64,000 nucleotides of DNA from Flavobacteriales bacterium. GTDB taxonomy: Bacteria > Bacteroidota > Bacteroidia > Flavobacteriales_F > PHOS-HE28. Below, one piece after another: positions 24,870 to 32,975 of the stretch; the first letter of the stretch is position 1, and the number at the start of each line of letters is the position of its first letter. The notes under the pieces are model-generated. The model saw nothing but the letters and a program-made list of their open reading frames with translations, ran no database searches and was not told the DNA's origin. The DNA is taken from contig CP129489.1 in NCBI GenBank assembly GCA_030584065.1, positions 3,329,497 through 3,393,496 of the forward strand. The letters are read 5' to 3'. A program made the translations under genes and the position numbers.

Positions 24870-27563
24870 ATGGCCACCATGGATCCTGCGCTCCTCGAGA
24901 AGGCCCGGCTGCATGTGCGGCACTGGTTCGCGCGCCGGATGCCCCGGCATATGCGCTTCCACGACCTGGAGCATACCCTGGCCGTGGCACGCACCGCCGT
25001 GGCCCTGGCCCGGGCCCGTCGGATGCCCCCGGAGGAGGTGTCCCTCCTCGAACTGGCAGCCCTCTTCCACGATACGGGCTATGCCCTCGCCTATGACGGT
25101 CACGAGCGGGAGAGCGCGCGGCTCGCCGAAGCGTTCCTGGTGAAGCATGGGGCGTCGGCCCGCAGCAGGGCCCAGGTGCGTGCACTGGTCATGGCCACCT
25201 GCTTCGGTGCCCGGCCGCGCACGGCGATGCAGGCCGTGCTGCGCGATGCCGACTCCGCCAAGGCCGGTCAGGTGGATTTCGCCGCCCGCAGCGAGCTGCT
25301 CCGAGCCGAGCGCGAGGTGGCGCAGGGCCGGAGGATCGGCGCACAGGAATGGCTCCGGGAGAACCTGGCCTACCTGGGATCCCATGTGTTCCACACCCCG
25401 GAGGCCCAGCGGCGCTACGGGCCGCAGAAGCGGATCAACCTCCAGCGATTGCGCGAGCAGGCCGAGCGGCACCGCGCGAAGGCCAAGAGCGACCGGGAGG
25501 ACCGCGCGGAGCACCGCTTCGTGGACCGCGACCTCAGCTGGCTGTCCTTCAACGATCGCGTATTGCAGGAGGCCCGGGACCCGCGCAACCCGCTGCTCGA
25601 GCGCGTCAAGTTCCTCGGCATCTATTCCAGCAACCTCGATGAGTTCTACCGGGTGCGGGTGGCTTCCCTGCGCAGCCTCGGCCGCCTGAGCAAGGCCACG
25701 CGTACGGCGCTCGCTGTGCCGCCCGACAGGCGCATAGCCCGCATCAACGCCAAGGCCCTCGCCCAGCAGCGCGAATTCGGCCGCCTCTGGCGCGAGGAGC
25801 TCCTGCCGGCACTGGCACGCAAGGGCATCCGAATCCGCAATGAGGAGCAATTGTCGCCGGCGCAGATGCGCTTCCTGCGCGAATGGACCGCCAGGCGCAT
25901 CGCTCCGCGCCTCGTAACGGCTGCCGTCCGCGCCGGCAACGCCCCGTTCGTGGAGGACCGGAAGCTCTACTTCGCCTGCCGCCTGGCCCCGGCGGGGAAG
26001 AGCGGCGGCAAGCAGCGCCTGGTGCTCGTCAACATCCCCAGCGATGAGCTGGGCCGCTTCATCGCCCTCCCGGCGCCCAAGGGGCGCACGGAGCTCATCT
26101 TCCTTGACGATGCCGTCCGCTTGGCGCTGCCGGGGCTCTTCACCGGATTCCGCGTGCTGGGCTGCCACGCCATCAAGCTCTCGCGCGATGCCGAGCTCTA
26201 CCTCGACGAGGAGTTCACCGGTACCGTGCAGGATAAGGTGCGCAAGAGCCTGCGCAAGCGGATCACCGGCGTGCCCTCGCGCCTGCTCTACGATGCCGCC
26301 ATGCCGCGGCGCATGGTGCGCACGTTGCGCGAGCTGCTGGGCCTGGCCAAGGACGACCTGGTGCCCGGTGGACGGTACCACCATTTCAGCGACCTCCTGC
26401 GGCTGCCTGTCGCAGGGCATAGGGCGCTGCGTGATGCACCCTGGCCGCCGCTGCCTCACCCGGCCCTGCGCGCCCGCAATGCCTTCGCAGCCGCAGACCG
26501 TGCGGATGTCCTGCTGCATTTCCCTTACCATGATTTCGGCCAGGTGACCGATTGGCTCCGGCGCGCAGCGCGCGATCCAGCGGTGCGCCGCATCCACATC
26601 ACCCTTTACCGGGTTGCGGAGGACAGTGCCGTCTGCACCGCCCTTATCGAGGCCTTGCGCCGCGGCAAGGAGGTGCATGCCTTTGTGGAGGTGCAGGCCC
26701 GGTTCGACGAGCGTTCCAACCTGAAGTGGGGCGAGCAGCTGGAGCAGGCGGGCGCCGTGGTGAACTACGGCTACGAAGGTCTCAAGGTGCACTGCAAGCT
26801 CTGCCTCATCGAGCGGGTGGTCGGCGGCCGCATGAAGCGCTATGCCTACTTGGGCACCGGAAACTTCAACGAGCGCACGGCGCGCCTCTACGCGGATACG
26901 GCCCTCATTACCGCGAACCCGACCCTCACCCTGGAGGTGTCCGAGGTGTTCAGGCACCTGGCCGATCGGCGCCACCGGCCCCGGACCCAGCAGCTGATGG
27001 TGGCGCCCTTGGATCTGCGCGCTGGGTTGGAGGAGCTGATCGACCGCGAGATCCGCAGCGCTGCGCTGGGCCGACCGTCAGGCATCCTCCTCAAGCTCAA
27101 TAGCTTGGAGGATAGGGCCTTGATTGCGAAGCTCTACGATGCCGCCCAAGCCGGTGTGCCCATCCGGCTCATCGTGCGCGGCATCTGCTGCCTCGTCCCC
27201 GGCGTTCGGGGCCTGAGCGAGGGCATAGAGGTGATCAGCATCGTGGACCGGTACCTCGAGCACAGCCGCACCTATGTCTTCCACAGCGAAGGGCGGCAGC
27301 GCGTATACCTGGCCTCGGCTGACTGGATGGGACGCAACCTGGACCGGCGGGTGGAGGTCGCATTCCCCTTGCAGGATGCGGGCCTGCGCGCGGAACTGCT
27401 CCACCTGCTCGATCTGCAATGGGAGGATGGGACCAAGGCACGGACCATCAACAAGGCCCAGGACAATCCCTACCGCAAGGCGCTACGGGGTCGACCTGTC
27501 GGTCACGCGCAGCGCGATGCCTACGGGTACCTGCGAGCCAAGGGGAAACGGGCGGTGCGCTGA
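24870..27563 (+). CDS. ppk1: HD-domain / polyphosphate kinase 1 fusion
   Basis: An 897-residue fusion. Residues ~1-200 are an HD phosphohydrolase domain with metal ligands RFHDLEH (H31), the HD pair FHDTGYA (H67-D68), GHE (H78) and DADSAK (D126/D128). Residues ~214-897 are a full PPK1, beginning HRFVDRDLSWLSFNDRVLQ. The autophosphorylated His is H641 in GLKVHCKLCL and the second catalytic His is H798 in LEHSRTYVF. Their spacing of 157 residues equals that between H435 and H592 of E. coli PPK1. PPK1 makes polyphosphate from ATP. HD domains hydrolyse phosphate esters, so the fusion may combine synthesis with turnover or with nucleotide signalling; that is inference. The junction is Arg/Lys-rich and in one frame. 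The start is set by the adjacent -7 box. Confidence 0.92.
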   Translation: MATMDPALLEKARLHVRHWFARRMPRHMRFHDLEHTLAVARTAVALARARRMPPEEVSLLELAALFHDTGYALAYDGHERESARLAEAFLVKHGASARSRAQVRALVMATCFGARPRTAMQAVLRDADSAKAGQVDFAARSELLRAEREVAQGRRIGAQEWLRENLAYLGSHVFHTPEAQRRYGPQKRINLQRLREQAERHRAKAKSDREDRAEHRFVDRDLSWLSFNDRVLQEARDPRNPLLERVKFLGIYSSNLDEFYRVRVASLRSLGRLSKATRTALAVPPDRRIARINAKALAQQREFGRLWREELLPALARKGIRIRNEEQLSPAQMRFLREWTARRIAPRLVTAAVRAGNAPFVEDRKLYFACRLAPAGKSGGKQRLVLVNIPSDELGRFIALPAPKGRTELIFLDDAVRLALPGLFTGFRVLGCHAIKLSRDAELYLDEEFTGTVQDKVRKSLRKRITGVPSRLLYDAAMPRRMVRTLRELLGLAKDDLVPGGRYHHFSDLLRLPVAGHRALRDAPWPPLPHPALRARNAFAAADRADVLLHFPYHDFGQVTDWLRRAARDPAVRRIHITLYRVAEDSAVCTALIEALRRGKEVHAFVEVQARFDERSNLKWGEQLEQAGAVVNYGYEGLKVHCKLCLIERVVGGRMKRYAYLGTGNFNERTARLYADTALITANPTLTLEVSEVFRHLADRRHRPRTQQLMVAPLDLRAGLEELIDREIRSAALGRPSGILLKLNSLEDRALIAKLYDAAQAGVPIRLIVRGICCLVPGVRGLSEGIEVISIVDRYLEHSRTYVFHSEGRQRVYLASADWMGRNLDRRVEVAFPLQDAGLRAELLHLLDLQWEDGTKARTINKAQDNPYRKALRGRPVGHAQRDAYGYLRAKGKRAVR

Positions 27564-27878
27564 GTTGGCGAAAGGGGGGAGAAGGCTTGCCCTACCTACC
27601 CTAATGGTCCCTTGCAGGTTCCATCGGTCCAAAACCACCTCCTCCCTCCCTTTCAAGTCTGTCCAACGCTGCCGGTCTGGCGCTTCACCATGGCTTGCCA
27701 TCGAACCGGGCCAGCGGTGCAAAGTTGGCCTTGCACCCAAGGCGTTTCGTCCCGGTCGCGCCGGTAGTTTTGAACGATCGCGAATCCGGTGGGTGCCCTG
27801 TGCCGGCACAGGTAGGCGCAGATTGACACGGATCGCTTAAACTTGCACCCCGTTCCCGCAAGGGGGCGCTGAAAGAAT
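27564..27878 (+). other. 315-bp intergenic region before tRNA-Ala
   Basis: No protein gene is supported here. It contains a hairpin GCCTTG/CAAGGC at about 27728-27742, a -7-like TAGTTTTG at 27765-27772, a 16-bp perfect palindrome (CCTGTGCCGGCACAGG) at 27797-27812, and a second -7-like TAAACTTG at 27838-27845. The last is the likelier promoter for the tRNA. No clear terminator for the PPK1 gene is visible. Confidence 0.5.
27838..27845 (+). promoter_or_regulatory. Probable tRNA-Ala -7 box
   Basis: TAAACTTG lies 33 bp upstream of the mature tRNA. The spacing of the nearest TTG (27823) is too short for a standard -33 element. Confidence 0.35.
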
Positions 27879-27953
<75 letters not shown>

Positions 27954-27954
27954 G

Positions 27955-27987
27955 AAGGCCGCTTCACCTGAAGCGGCCTTCTTCGTT
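27955..27987 (+). terminator. Intrinsic terminator after tRNA-Ala
   Basis: Perfect 11-bp stem AAGGCCGCTTC / GAAGCGGCCTT with an ACCT loop, followed by CTTCGTT. It lies three bases after the tRNA and ends just before the fructosamine kinase start. Confidence 0.85.
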
Positions 27988-27989
27988 CC

Positions 27990-28874
27990 ATGCCGCTGCC
28001 CGGTTCACTCGCAGAGCGCCTCGGTGAGCACATCGCCCGCCATGCCGGTGCCTATGCCGAGGTGGAGCAGGCGGTACCCGTGGGTGGCGGGAGCATCAAC
28101 GACGCCTATCGCCTCGACACCGCTGCAGGCCGATTCTTCGTGAAGGTCAATTCGGCGGACCGCTTCCCCTCGATGTTCAGCGCAGAGGCCGATGGTCTCC
28201 GGCGCCTGCGCGATGCGAAGGCCCTCCGGGTTCCGTCCGTGATAGCCACCGGTGAGGACCATGATGACGCCTACCTGCTGCTCGAGTGGATCGAGGAGGG
28301 CGCCAGGACCCTCGCATTCTGGGAGTCATTCGGACGGGGACTGGCCCGGCTGCACGCGCATACGAGCGAGCGCTTCGGCCTCGAGAGGGACAATTACATC
28401 GGCACGCTCAAGCAAATGAACACCCCGGAGCCCGATTGGCCCGGCTTCTTCGTCCACCACCGCTTGGAGCCCCAGCTCAAACTCGCGCGCGACCGCAAGC
28501 GGATGGAGGCGGGCGCCTGCTTCCGCTTCGAGCGCCTTTTCGCCAAGCTGGACCGGCTGTTCCCGAAGGAACCGCCCGCGCTGCTGCACGGCGACCTGTG
28601 GAACGGCAATTTCCTCTGCGACAGCGAAGGCCGACCGGTGCTCATCGACCCGGCAGTGTACTATGGCCACCGCGAGATGGACCTGGCCATGACACGGCTG
28701 TTCGGCGGCCTCGACCCAGCGGCCTACGACGCCTATCAGGCTGAATGGCCCTTGGAGGCCGGCTGGGAGGAGCGGGTGGACCTGTGCAATCTGTACCCGC
28801 TGCTGGTACACGTGAACCTCTTCGGGGGCGGATATGCGGCCCAGGTGGAGGCCGTACTGCGGCGGTTCGTGTGA
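27990..28874 (+). CDS. Fructosamine kinase-family phosphotransferase
   Basis: A 294-residue member of the fructosamine kinase/APH-like fold. A nucleotide-binding start (VPVGGGSINDAYRL, then FFVKVN with the ATP-contacting Lys) is followed by hinge LLLEWIEEG. The catalytic loop is LLHGDLWNGN (Asp catalytic) and the metal-binding segment is VLIDPAVYYGHREMDLAM. These match YniA/FN3K-type enzymes that phosphorylate ketosamines so that glycated amines are released. Nothing nearby indicates the substrate. It begins right after the tRNA terminator, so it needs its own promoter, which I cannot see clearly. Confidence 0.92.
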   Translation: MPLPGSLAERLGEHIARHAGAYAEVEQAVPVGGGSINDAYRLDTAAGRFFVKVNSADRFPSMFSAEADGLRRLRDAKALRVPSVIATGEDHDDAYLLLEWIEEGARTLAFWESFGRGLARLHAHTSERFGLERDNYIGTLKQMNTPEPDWPGFFVHHRLEPQLKLARDRKRMEAGACFRFERLFAKLDRLFPKEPPALLHGDLWNGNFLCDSEGRPVLIDPAVYYGHREMDLAMTRLFGGLDPAAYDAYQAEWPLEAGWEERVDLCNLYPLLVHVNLFGGGYAAQVEAVLRRFV

Positions 28875-28881
28875 GGGCGCC

Positions 28882-29868
28882 CTACCACTGCGGCCGCACT
28901 GGTGCGTTCCCCAGCACCTTCTCGATCTTCTCCATCACCGCCGGGGTGAGCAGGTCCTGCGCATCGCTGGCCTTGAGGTTCTCCTTCAGCTGGGCCTCTT
29001 TGCTGGCGCCGAGGATCACCGTGCTCACATTGGGGTTCTTCAGGCACCAGGCCAGGGCCATCACCGGGAGCGAGAGTCCCAGGCCATCGGCGATCCTGTT
29101 CAGCTTCTCCGCGGTCTTCAGGCGTTCGGGGGTGAGCTCGCGCTCGCGGAGCCAATCGAGGCCCTCCATGGTGAGGCGCGTGCCCTTGGCCGCCTTGATA
29201 TCGCGGTGCTTGCCGGTGAGGATGCCGCTGGCGAGCGGGCTCCAGATGGTGGTGCCCAGTCCCACCGTCCTGTAGATCTGCCCGAACTCCACCTCCACCT
29301 TGTCGCGGTGGAACATGTTGTACTGCGGCTGCTCCATCACCGGGCCGATGAGGTGGTGCTGCTTCGCCACCATGTGCGCCTCCATGATCTCCTGCGCGCT
29401 CCACTCGCTGGTGCCCCAGTAGAGCACCTTGCCCTGCATGATCAACTGGTGCATGGTCCACACCGTCTCCTCGATGGGCGTGCTCTTGTCTGGCCGGTGG
29501 CAGAAGTAGAGGTCGAGATACTCCAGCTGCAGCCGCTTGAGCGCATCGTTGCAGGCCTCCACCAAGTGCTTGCGGTGAAGTCCTACCTGCGTGGGGCGCT
29601 TCCCCCCGGCGCCGAAGTAGGCTTTGCTGCTCACGATCCAGGTATCGCGCGGCCACTTCTGCTTCTTCAGGATCCTGCCCATCACGCGTTCGCTCTCGCC
29701 CCGCGCGTAGATCTCGGCGTTGTCGAAGAAGTTGATGCCATTGTCGTAGGCGACCTTCATCAGCTTCCCGGCGGTGGCGTCGGTGATCTGCTTGCCGAAG
29801 GTGAGCCAGGAGCCGAGCGAGAGCTCGGAGACCTGCAGGCCGGAGTTGCCGAGGCGGCGGTAGCGCAT
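28882..29868 (-). CDS. Aldo/keto reductase, Kv-beta / YghZ-like
   Basis: A 328-residue TIM-barrel oxidoreductase. The catalytic tetrad is visible: Asp and Tyr in FFDNAEIY, Lys in SSKAYFG and His in LDLYFCHRPD. The cofactor segment WSPLASGILTGKH and late motif VSTVILGASK resemble voltage-gated potassium channel beta-subunit-like AKRs. These reduce a range of aldehydes with NADPH, so the substrate cannot be named. It is convergent with the fructosamine kinase gene (7 bp between stops). A partial -7 match (AATCTTCG, minus strand) lies upstream near 29927. Confidence 0.93.
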   Translation of the reverse strand: MRYRRLGNSGLQVSELSLGSWLTFGKQITDATAGKLMKVAYDNGINFFDNAEIYARGESERVMGRILKKQKWPRDTWIVSSKAYFGAGGKRPTQVGLHRKHLVEACNDALKRLQLEYLDLYFCHRPDKSTPIEETVWTMHQLIMQGKVLYWGTSEWSAQEIMEAHMVAKQHHLIGPVMEQPQYNMFHRDKVEVEFGQIYRTVGLGTTIWSPLASGILTGKHRDIKAAKGTRLTMEGLDWLRERELTPERLKTAEKLNRIADGLGLSLPVMALAWCLKNPNVSTVILGASKEAQLKENLKASDAQDLLTPAVMEKIEKVLGNAPVRPQW

Positions 29869-30171
29869 GCGGGCGATGGATTAGGGTGGGATGCGTGAAT
29901 GAGGGTGCGAAGATTGCGCGATCGGGATGGGTTAGCGCGAGGAGCCTCACCGGGGTACGCAGGGCTGAAGCCATGGGCGGATGCTGGATTTCACCCCTTT
30001 TTCACCCCCTGCTCATGCCGTCTTCCAGGGTGCCGGGCCACTTTTGGGCCGTGAATGTGATTCGGCAGGCATCCCGTCACGCGAGGCCCTGGAGCCGGTT
30101 GTTGGTGGAAGTGGAAGCACCCGTGGTACGGTGCAGGTGAACGGGCTGAAGGGCAGGATGTCAGCGAAATG
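29869..30171 (+). other. Intergenic region with no recognised gene
   Basis: Two short rightward reading frames occur (29886-30140 and 29981-30172) but neither shows conserved-looking sequence or a signal peptide. A strong terminator at 30172 on the plus strand has no obvious gene feeding into it, so an unrecognised small RNA or short gene could lie here. Confidence 0.35.
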
Positions 30172-30200
30172 AAGGAGGCTCGCACGGCGGGCCTCCTTTT
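30172..30200 (+). terminator. Strong orphan intrinsic terminator
   Basis: Twelve-pair stem AAGGAGGCTCGC / GCGGGCCTCCTT (one T-G pair) with a 3-base loop, followed by TTCG on the plus strand. It sits 41 bp before the response regulator start, so that gene must be transcribed from a promoter between them. Confidence 0.75.
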
Positions 30201-30228
30201 CGTTGCGGCCGGGTTGGCGCCCGCCCTC

Positions 30229-30236
30229 TAGCTTCG
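30229..30236 (+). promoter_or_regulatory. -7 box of the second two-component operon
   Basis: TAGCTTCG, four bases before the ATG at 30241. A TTG at 30203-30205 lies 23 bp upstream and could be the -33 element. Confidence 0.5.
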
Positions 30237-30240
30237 TCCC

Positions 30241-30921
30241 ATGCGTATCCTGCTGGCCGAGGATGAACCCAAGGTAGCGGCCTTCATCAAGCAAGGCCTT
30301 GAGGAGAGCGGCTACCAGGTGCTCAATGCCTTCGATGGCCTGATGGCGAGGCGCTTGGCGCAGGAGCCGGATATCGCCCTCGTGCTGCTCGATGTGGTGA
30401 TGCCGGGGATGAACGGCGTGGAGGTCTGCAAGGCCATCCGGGCCGATGGGGGGCGGATGCCCATCCTCCTGCTCACGGCGCTCGGCACGGCGGACGACAA
30501 GGTGGCCGGGCTTGATGCCGGGGCGGACGACTACTTGGTGAAGCCCTTCGAGTTCAAGGAGTTGCTGGCCAGGATCCGTTCGCTGCTGCGGCGTGGAGCG
30601 GCCGTTCCGGAGCTGGGCGACCGGCTGGCCTACGCCGATCTGGAACTGGACCTTGCCAAGAAGGAGGCCGTCCGTGGCGGCCGTCGCATCGCGCTCACCG
30701 CAAAGGAGTTCGCCTTGCTGGAGTACCTCATGCGCCATCCGGACCGTGTGCTCTCCCGCGCCCAGATCAGCGAGCGCGTATGGGACATCGCCTACGACAC
30801 GGGCACCAATGTGGTGGAGGCCTACATCAAGCTCCTGCGCAAGAAGGTGGATCGGGACTTCGAGCCGAAGCTGATCCACAACAGGGTCGGGCTGGGCTAT
30901 ATCCTCACCGACCGGCCATGA
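30241..30921 (+). CDS. OmpR-family response regulator (CusR-like)
   Basis: A 226-residue regulator. Receiver: LLAEDEPKVA acidic pair, phosphoacceptor Asp in LVLLDVVMPG, Thr in ILLLTALG, Lys in YLVKPFEF. The winged helix includes LTAKEFALLEYLM and NVVEAYIKLLRKKVD. The sequence resembles the CusR/heavy-metal group, though metal sensing is not shown. The stop overlaps the kinase start (ATGA). It is the first gene of a two-gene operon, with a -7 box right before the start. Confidence 0.93.
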   Translation: MRILLAEDEPKVAAFIKQGLEESGYQVLNAFDGLMARRLAQEPDIALVLLDVVMPGMNGVEVCKAIRADGGRMPILLLTALGTADDKVAGLDAGADDYLVKPFEFKELLARIRSLLRRGAAVPELGDRLAYADLELDLAKKEAVRGGRRIALTAKEFALLEYLMRHPDRVLSRAQISERVWDIAYDTGTNVVEAYIKLLRKKVDRDFEPKLIHNRVGLGYILTDRP

Positions 30922-32288
30922 CCATCCGCAACCGGCTCGCCCTGCAGTTCCTGCTGCTGGCATCGGTGATCCTCGGCATCTCCTTCGCTGCCGTGTTCTA
31001 CATGGCCGCCCGGTTCCGGCAGGAGGAATTCGCCGGCCGCATGCGGGATCGGGGCACGCGGGCGGCGAAGCTGCTCATCCAGGTGGACGAGGTGGATGAG
31101 GACTTGCTGCGGAAGATCGAGGAGGACAATCCGGTGCGGCTGCACGAGGAGGCGCTCTGGATACTCGATGAGGATGATCGTGAGCTGTTCCATATGGGCG
31201 GCTTCATGCAGGCGCGCGCCGTCACGCCCACACTGCTCGATAGCGTGCGGTCAGCTGGCGAGCTGCTGCATGAGATGGGCGCCCGGGAGCAGCTCAGCTT
31301 CGTCTTCGGCGATGGGGGCGACCGGTTCGTCGTGGTCGTCTCGGGCGTCGATGTCTACGGGCGGAGCAAGCTCCGCAACGAGGCGCGCGTGGTGACGGCC
31401 ACTTTCCTCATCGGGCTGGTGATCACCTTCCTGGCAGGCCGCTTCTACGCGCAGCGTGCGCTGGCGCCGGTTCAGCGCATGGTCACCGAGATCCAGGGCA
31501 TCGGCGCTACGGACCTGGCGCGGCGCATTGCGGCGGGCAATGGGCGCGACGAGCTGGCCCAGCTGGCCGCCTCATTCAATGCCTTGCTGGGTCGCCTTCA
31601 GGCCGCCTTCGCCGCGCAGCGCAATTTCATCGCCAACGCTTCGCACGAGTTGCGCACGCCGCTCACCGCCATCTCAGGCCAGATCGAGGTGCTGCTGCTC
31701 AAGGACCGCTCGGGGCCCGAGTATGCCGCGGCACTGAGGTCGCTTCTTGTGGACATGCAGGCCCTCAACCGCCTCGCCGACCGCTTGCTGCTCATGGCGC
31801 AGGCCGAGTCGGAGGCCGCACGGCTCACCTTCGCCCCGGTGCGGATGGACGAGGTGGTCTGGGCGGCGCGCGCCGAGGTGCTCCGTGGACATCCAGAGCG
31901 CCGGGTGGACGTGGGCATCGACGACCTGGAGGATCCCGACGACCTGGTGGTGAAGGGCAATGAGGTGCTCTTGCGGTCCATGGCCGCCAATCTGATGGAG
32001 AATGCCTGCAAGTACGGGGGCGATGGCTGTGCCAGGGTGACCATCCGGTGCGCCGGGCCGGAGGTGAGCCTGGTTGTGGAGGATGAAGGGCCAGGGATCG
32101 GCGGTGCCGATCGGGAGCGCATCTTCGAGCCCTTCTACCGGTCCGACAGCACGGGGGGGACGCCCGGCCACGGCATCGGCCTATCGCTGGTCAGGCTCAT
32201 CGCCAACCTGCACGGCGGGGGGGTGACCCTTGATCCCGCGGACGGGCGGGGCGCCCGCTTCACGGTGCGCCTGCTCAAGGCCGCGTAA
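30918..32288 (+). CDS. Sensor histidine kinase with HAMP domain
   Basis: A 456-residue kinase. TM1 is at ~9-31, a periplasmic sensor region at ~32-160, TM2 at ~163-180 ([13 protein letters not shown]) and HAMP at ~182-235. HisKA contains [13 protein letters not shown] with the phosphoacceptor His; the N-box is NLMENACKY, the G1 box is [10 protein letters not shown] and the G2 box is [10 protein letters not shown]. The start at 30918 overlaps the regulator stop by four bases. It is convergent with the ABC exporter at 32292 (stops 3 bp apart); the exporter may be a target but no shared site is visible. Confidence 0.93.
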   Translation: MTIRNRLALQFLLLASVILGISFAAVFYMAARFRQEEFAGRMRDRGTRAAKLLIQVDEVDEDLLRKIEEDNPVRLHEEALWILDEDDRELFHMGGFMQARAVTPTLLDSVRSAGELLHEMGAREQLSFVFGDGGDRFVVVVSGVDVYGRSKLRNEARVVTATFLIGLVITFLAGRFYAQRALAPVQRMVTEIQGIGATDLARRIAAGNGRDELAQLAASFNALLGRLQAAFAAQRNFIANASHELRTPLTAISGQIEVLLLKDRSGPEYAAALRSLLVDMQALNRLADRLLLMAQAESEAARLTFAPVRMDEVVWAARAEVLRGHPERRVDVGIDDLEDPDDLVVKGNEVLLRSMAANLMENACKYGGDGCARVTIRCAGPEVSLVVEDEGPGIGGADRERIFEPFYRSDSTGGTPGHGIGLSLVRLIANLHGGGVTLDPADGRGARFTVRLLKAA

Positions 32289-32291
32289 GGA

Positions 32292-32975
32292 TCAGGGCAC
32301 GACGCGCCCGTCATCCATGGTGATGATGCGGTCCGTCCTGGCGGCGAGCTCATCGTCGTGCGTCACCACCAGCAGGCTGCGGCGCTGCTCATCGGCGATC
32401 CGCCGGAAGAGGTCCTCCACGATGGCGCTGTTGCGGCTGTCGAGGTTCCCCGTTGGCTCGTCGCACATCAGGATGAGCGGCTCGTTGATCAGGGCCCGCG
32501 CGATGGCCACCCGCTGCTTCTCTCCGCCGCTGATCTGGTTCGCACGCTTGCGTGCCTGATGATCGACTCCCATGGTACGGAGGTGGTCCATGGCGCGCTC
32601 CTCCACCTCGTGCTCCGTCAGCAGGCCGCGCTTGAGGCCGGGCAGCATCACATTGCGCAGGACCGTGAACTCGGGGATGAGGTAATGGAACTGGAACACG
32701 AAGCCGATCTTCTCGTTGCGCAGCCGGCTCAGGTGCTCGTGCGGGCTTCCCGTGATGCGCTCCCCATCGAGGAACAGGTCGCCCGTGTAGTCCGTGTCCA
32801 TGGTGCTGAGGATGTAGAGCAGGGTACTCTTGCCGCAACCGCTCTTCCCCATCACGCTGGCGTACTCCCCGCGCATCACCTTCAGGTCCACCCCCTTCAG
32901 CACCTGCGTGTCCACCGGGTCGCGGAACCACTTGATGATGCCGCGCGCTTCGATGACGGGATCGCCGTTGCTCAT
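32292..32975 (-). CDS. ABC transporter ATP-binding protein (LolD/MacB type)
   Basis: A 227-residue ATPase. Walker A is [12 protein letters not shown], the signature is [15 protein letters not shown], Walker B is [13 protein letters not shown] and the H-loop is VVTHDDE. The start overlaps the permease stop by four bases (ATGA). With the permease at 32972 and lipoprotein adaptor at 34254 it forms a MacAB-like or Lol-like exporter. It is the distal gene of that leftward operon. Confidence 0.93.
   Translation of the reverse strand: MSNGDPVIEARGIIKWFRDPVDTQVLKGVDLKVMRGEYASVMGKSGCGKSTLLYILSTMDTDYTGDLFLDGERITGSPHEHLSRLRNEKIGFVFQFHYLIPEFTVLRNVMLPGLKRGLLTEHEVEERAMDHLRTMGVDHQARKRANQISGGEKQRVAIARALINEPLILMCDEPTGNLDSRNSAIVEDLFRRIADEQRRSLLVVTHDDELAARTDRIITMDDGRVVP

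Noticed and set aside
24855..26975. 706-codon minus-strand open frame over the HD-PPK1 gene
   Set aside because: Antisense shadow: it shows no motif, and the sense strand carries complete HD and PPK1 catalytic sets.
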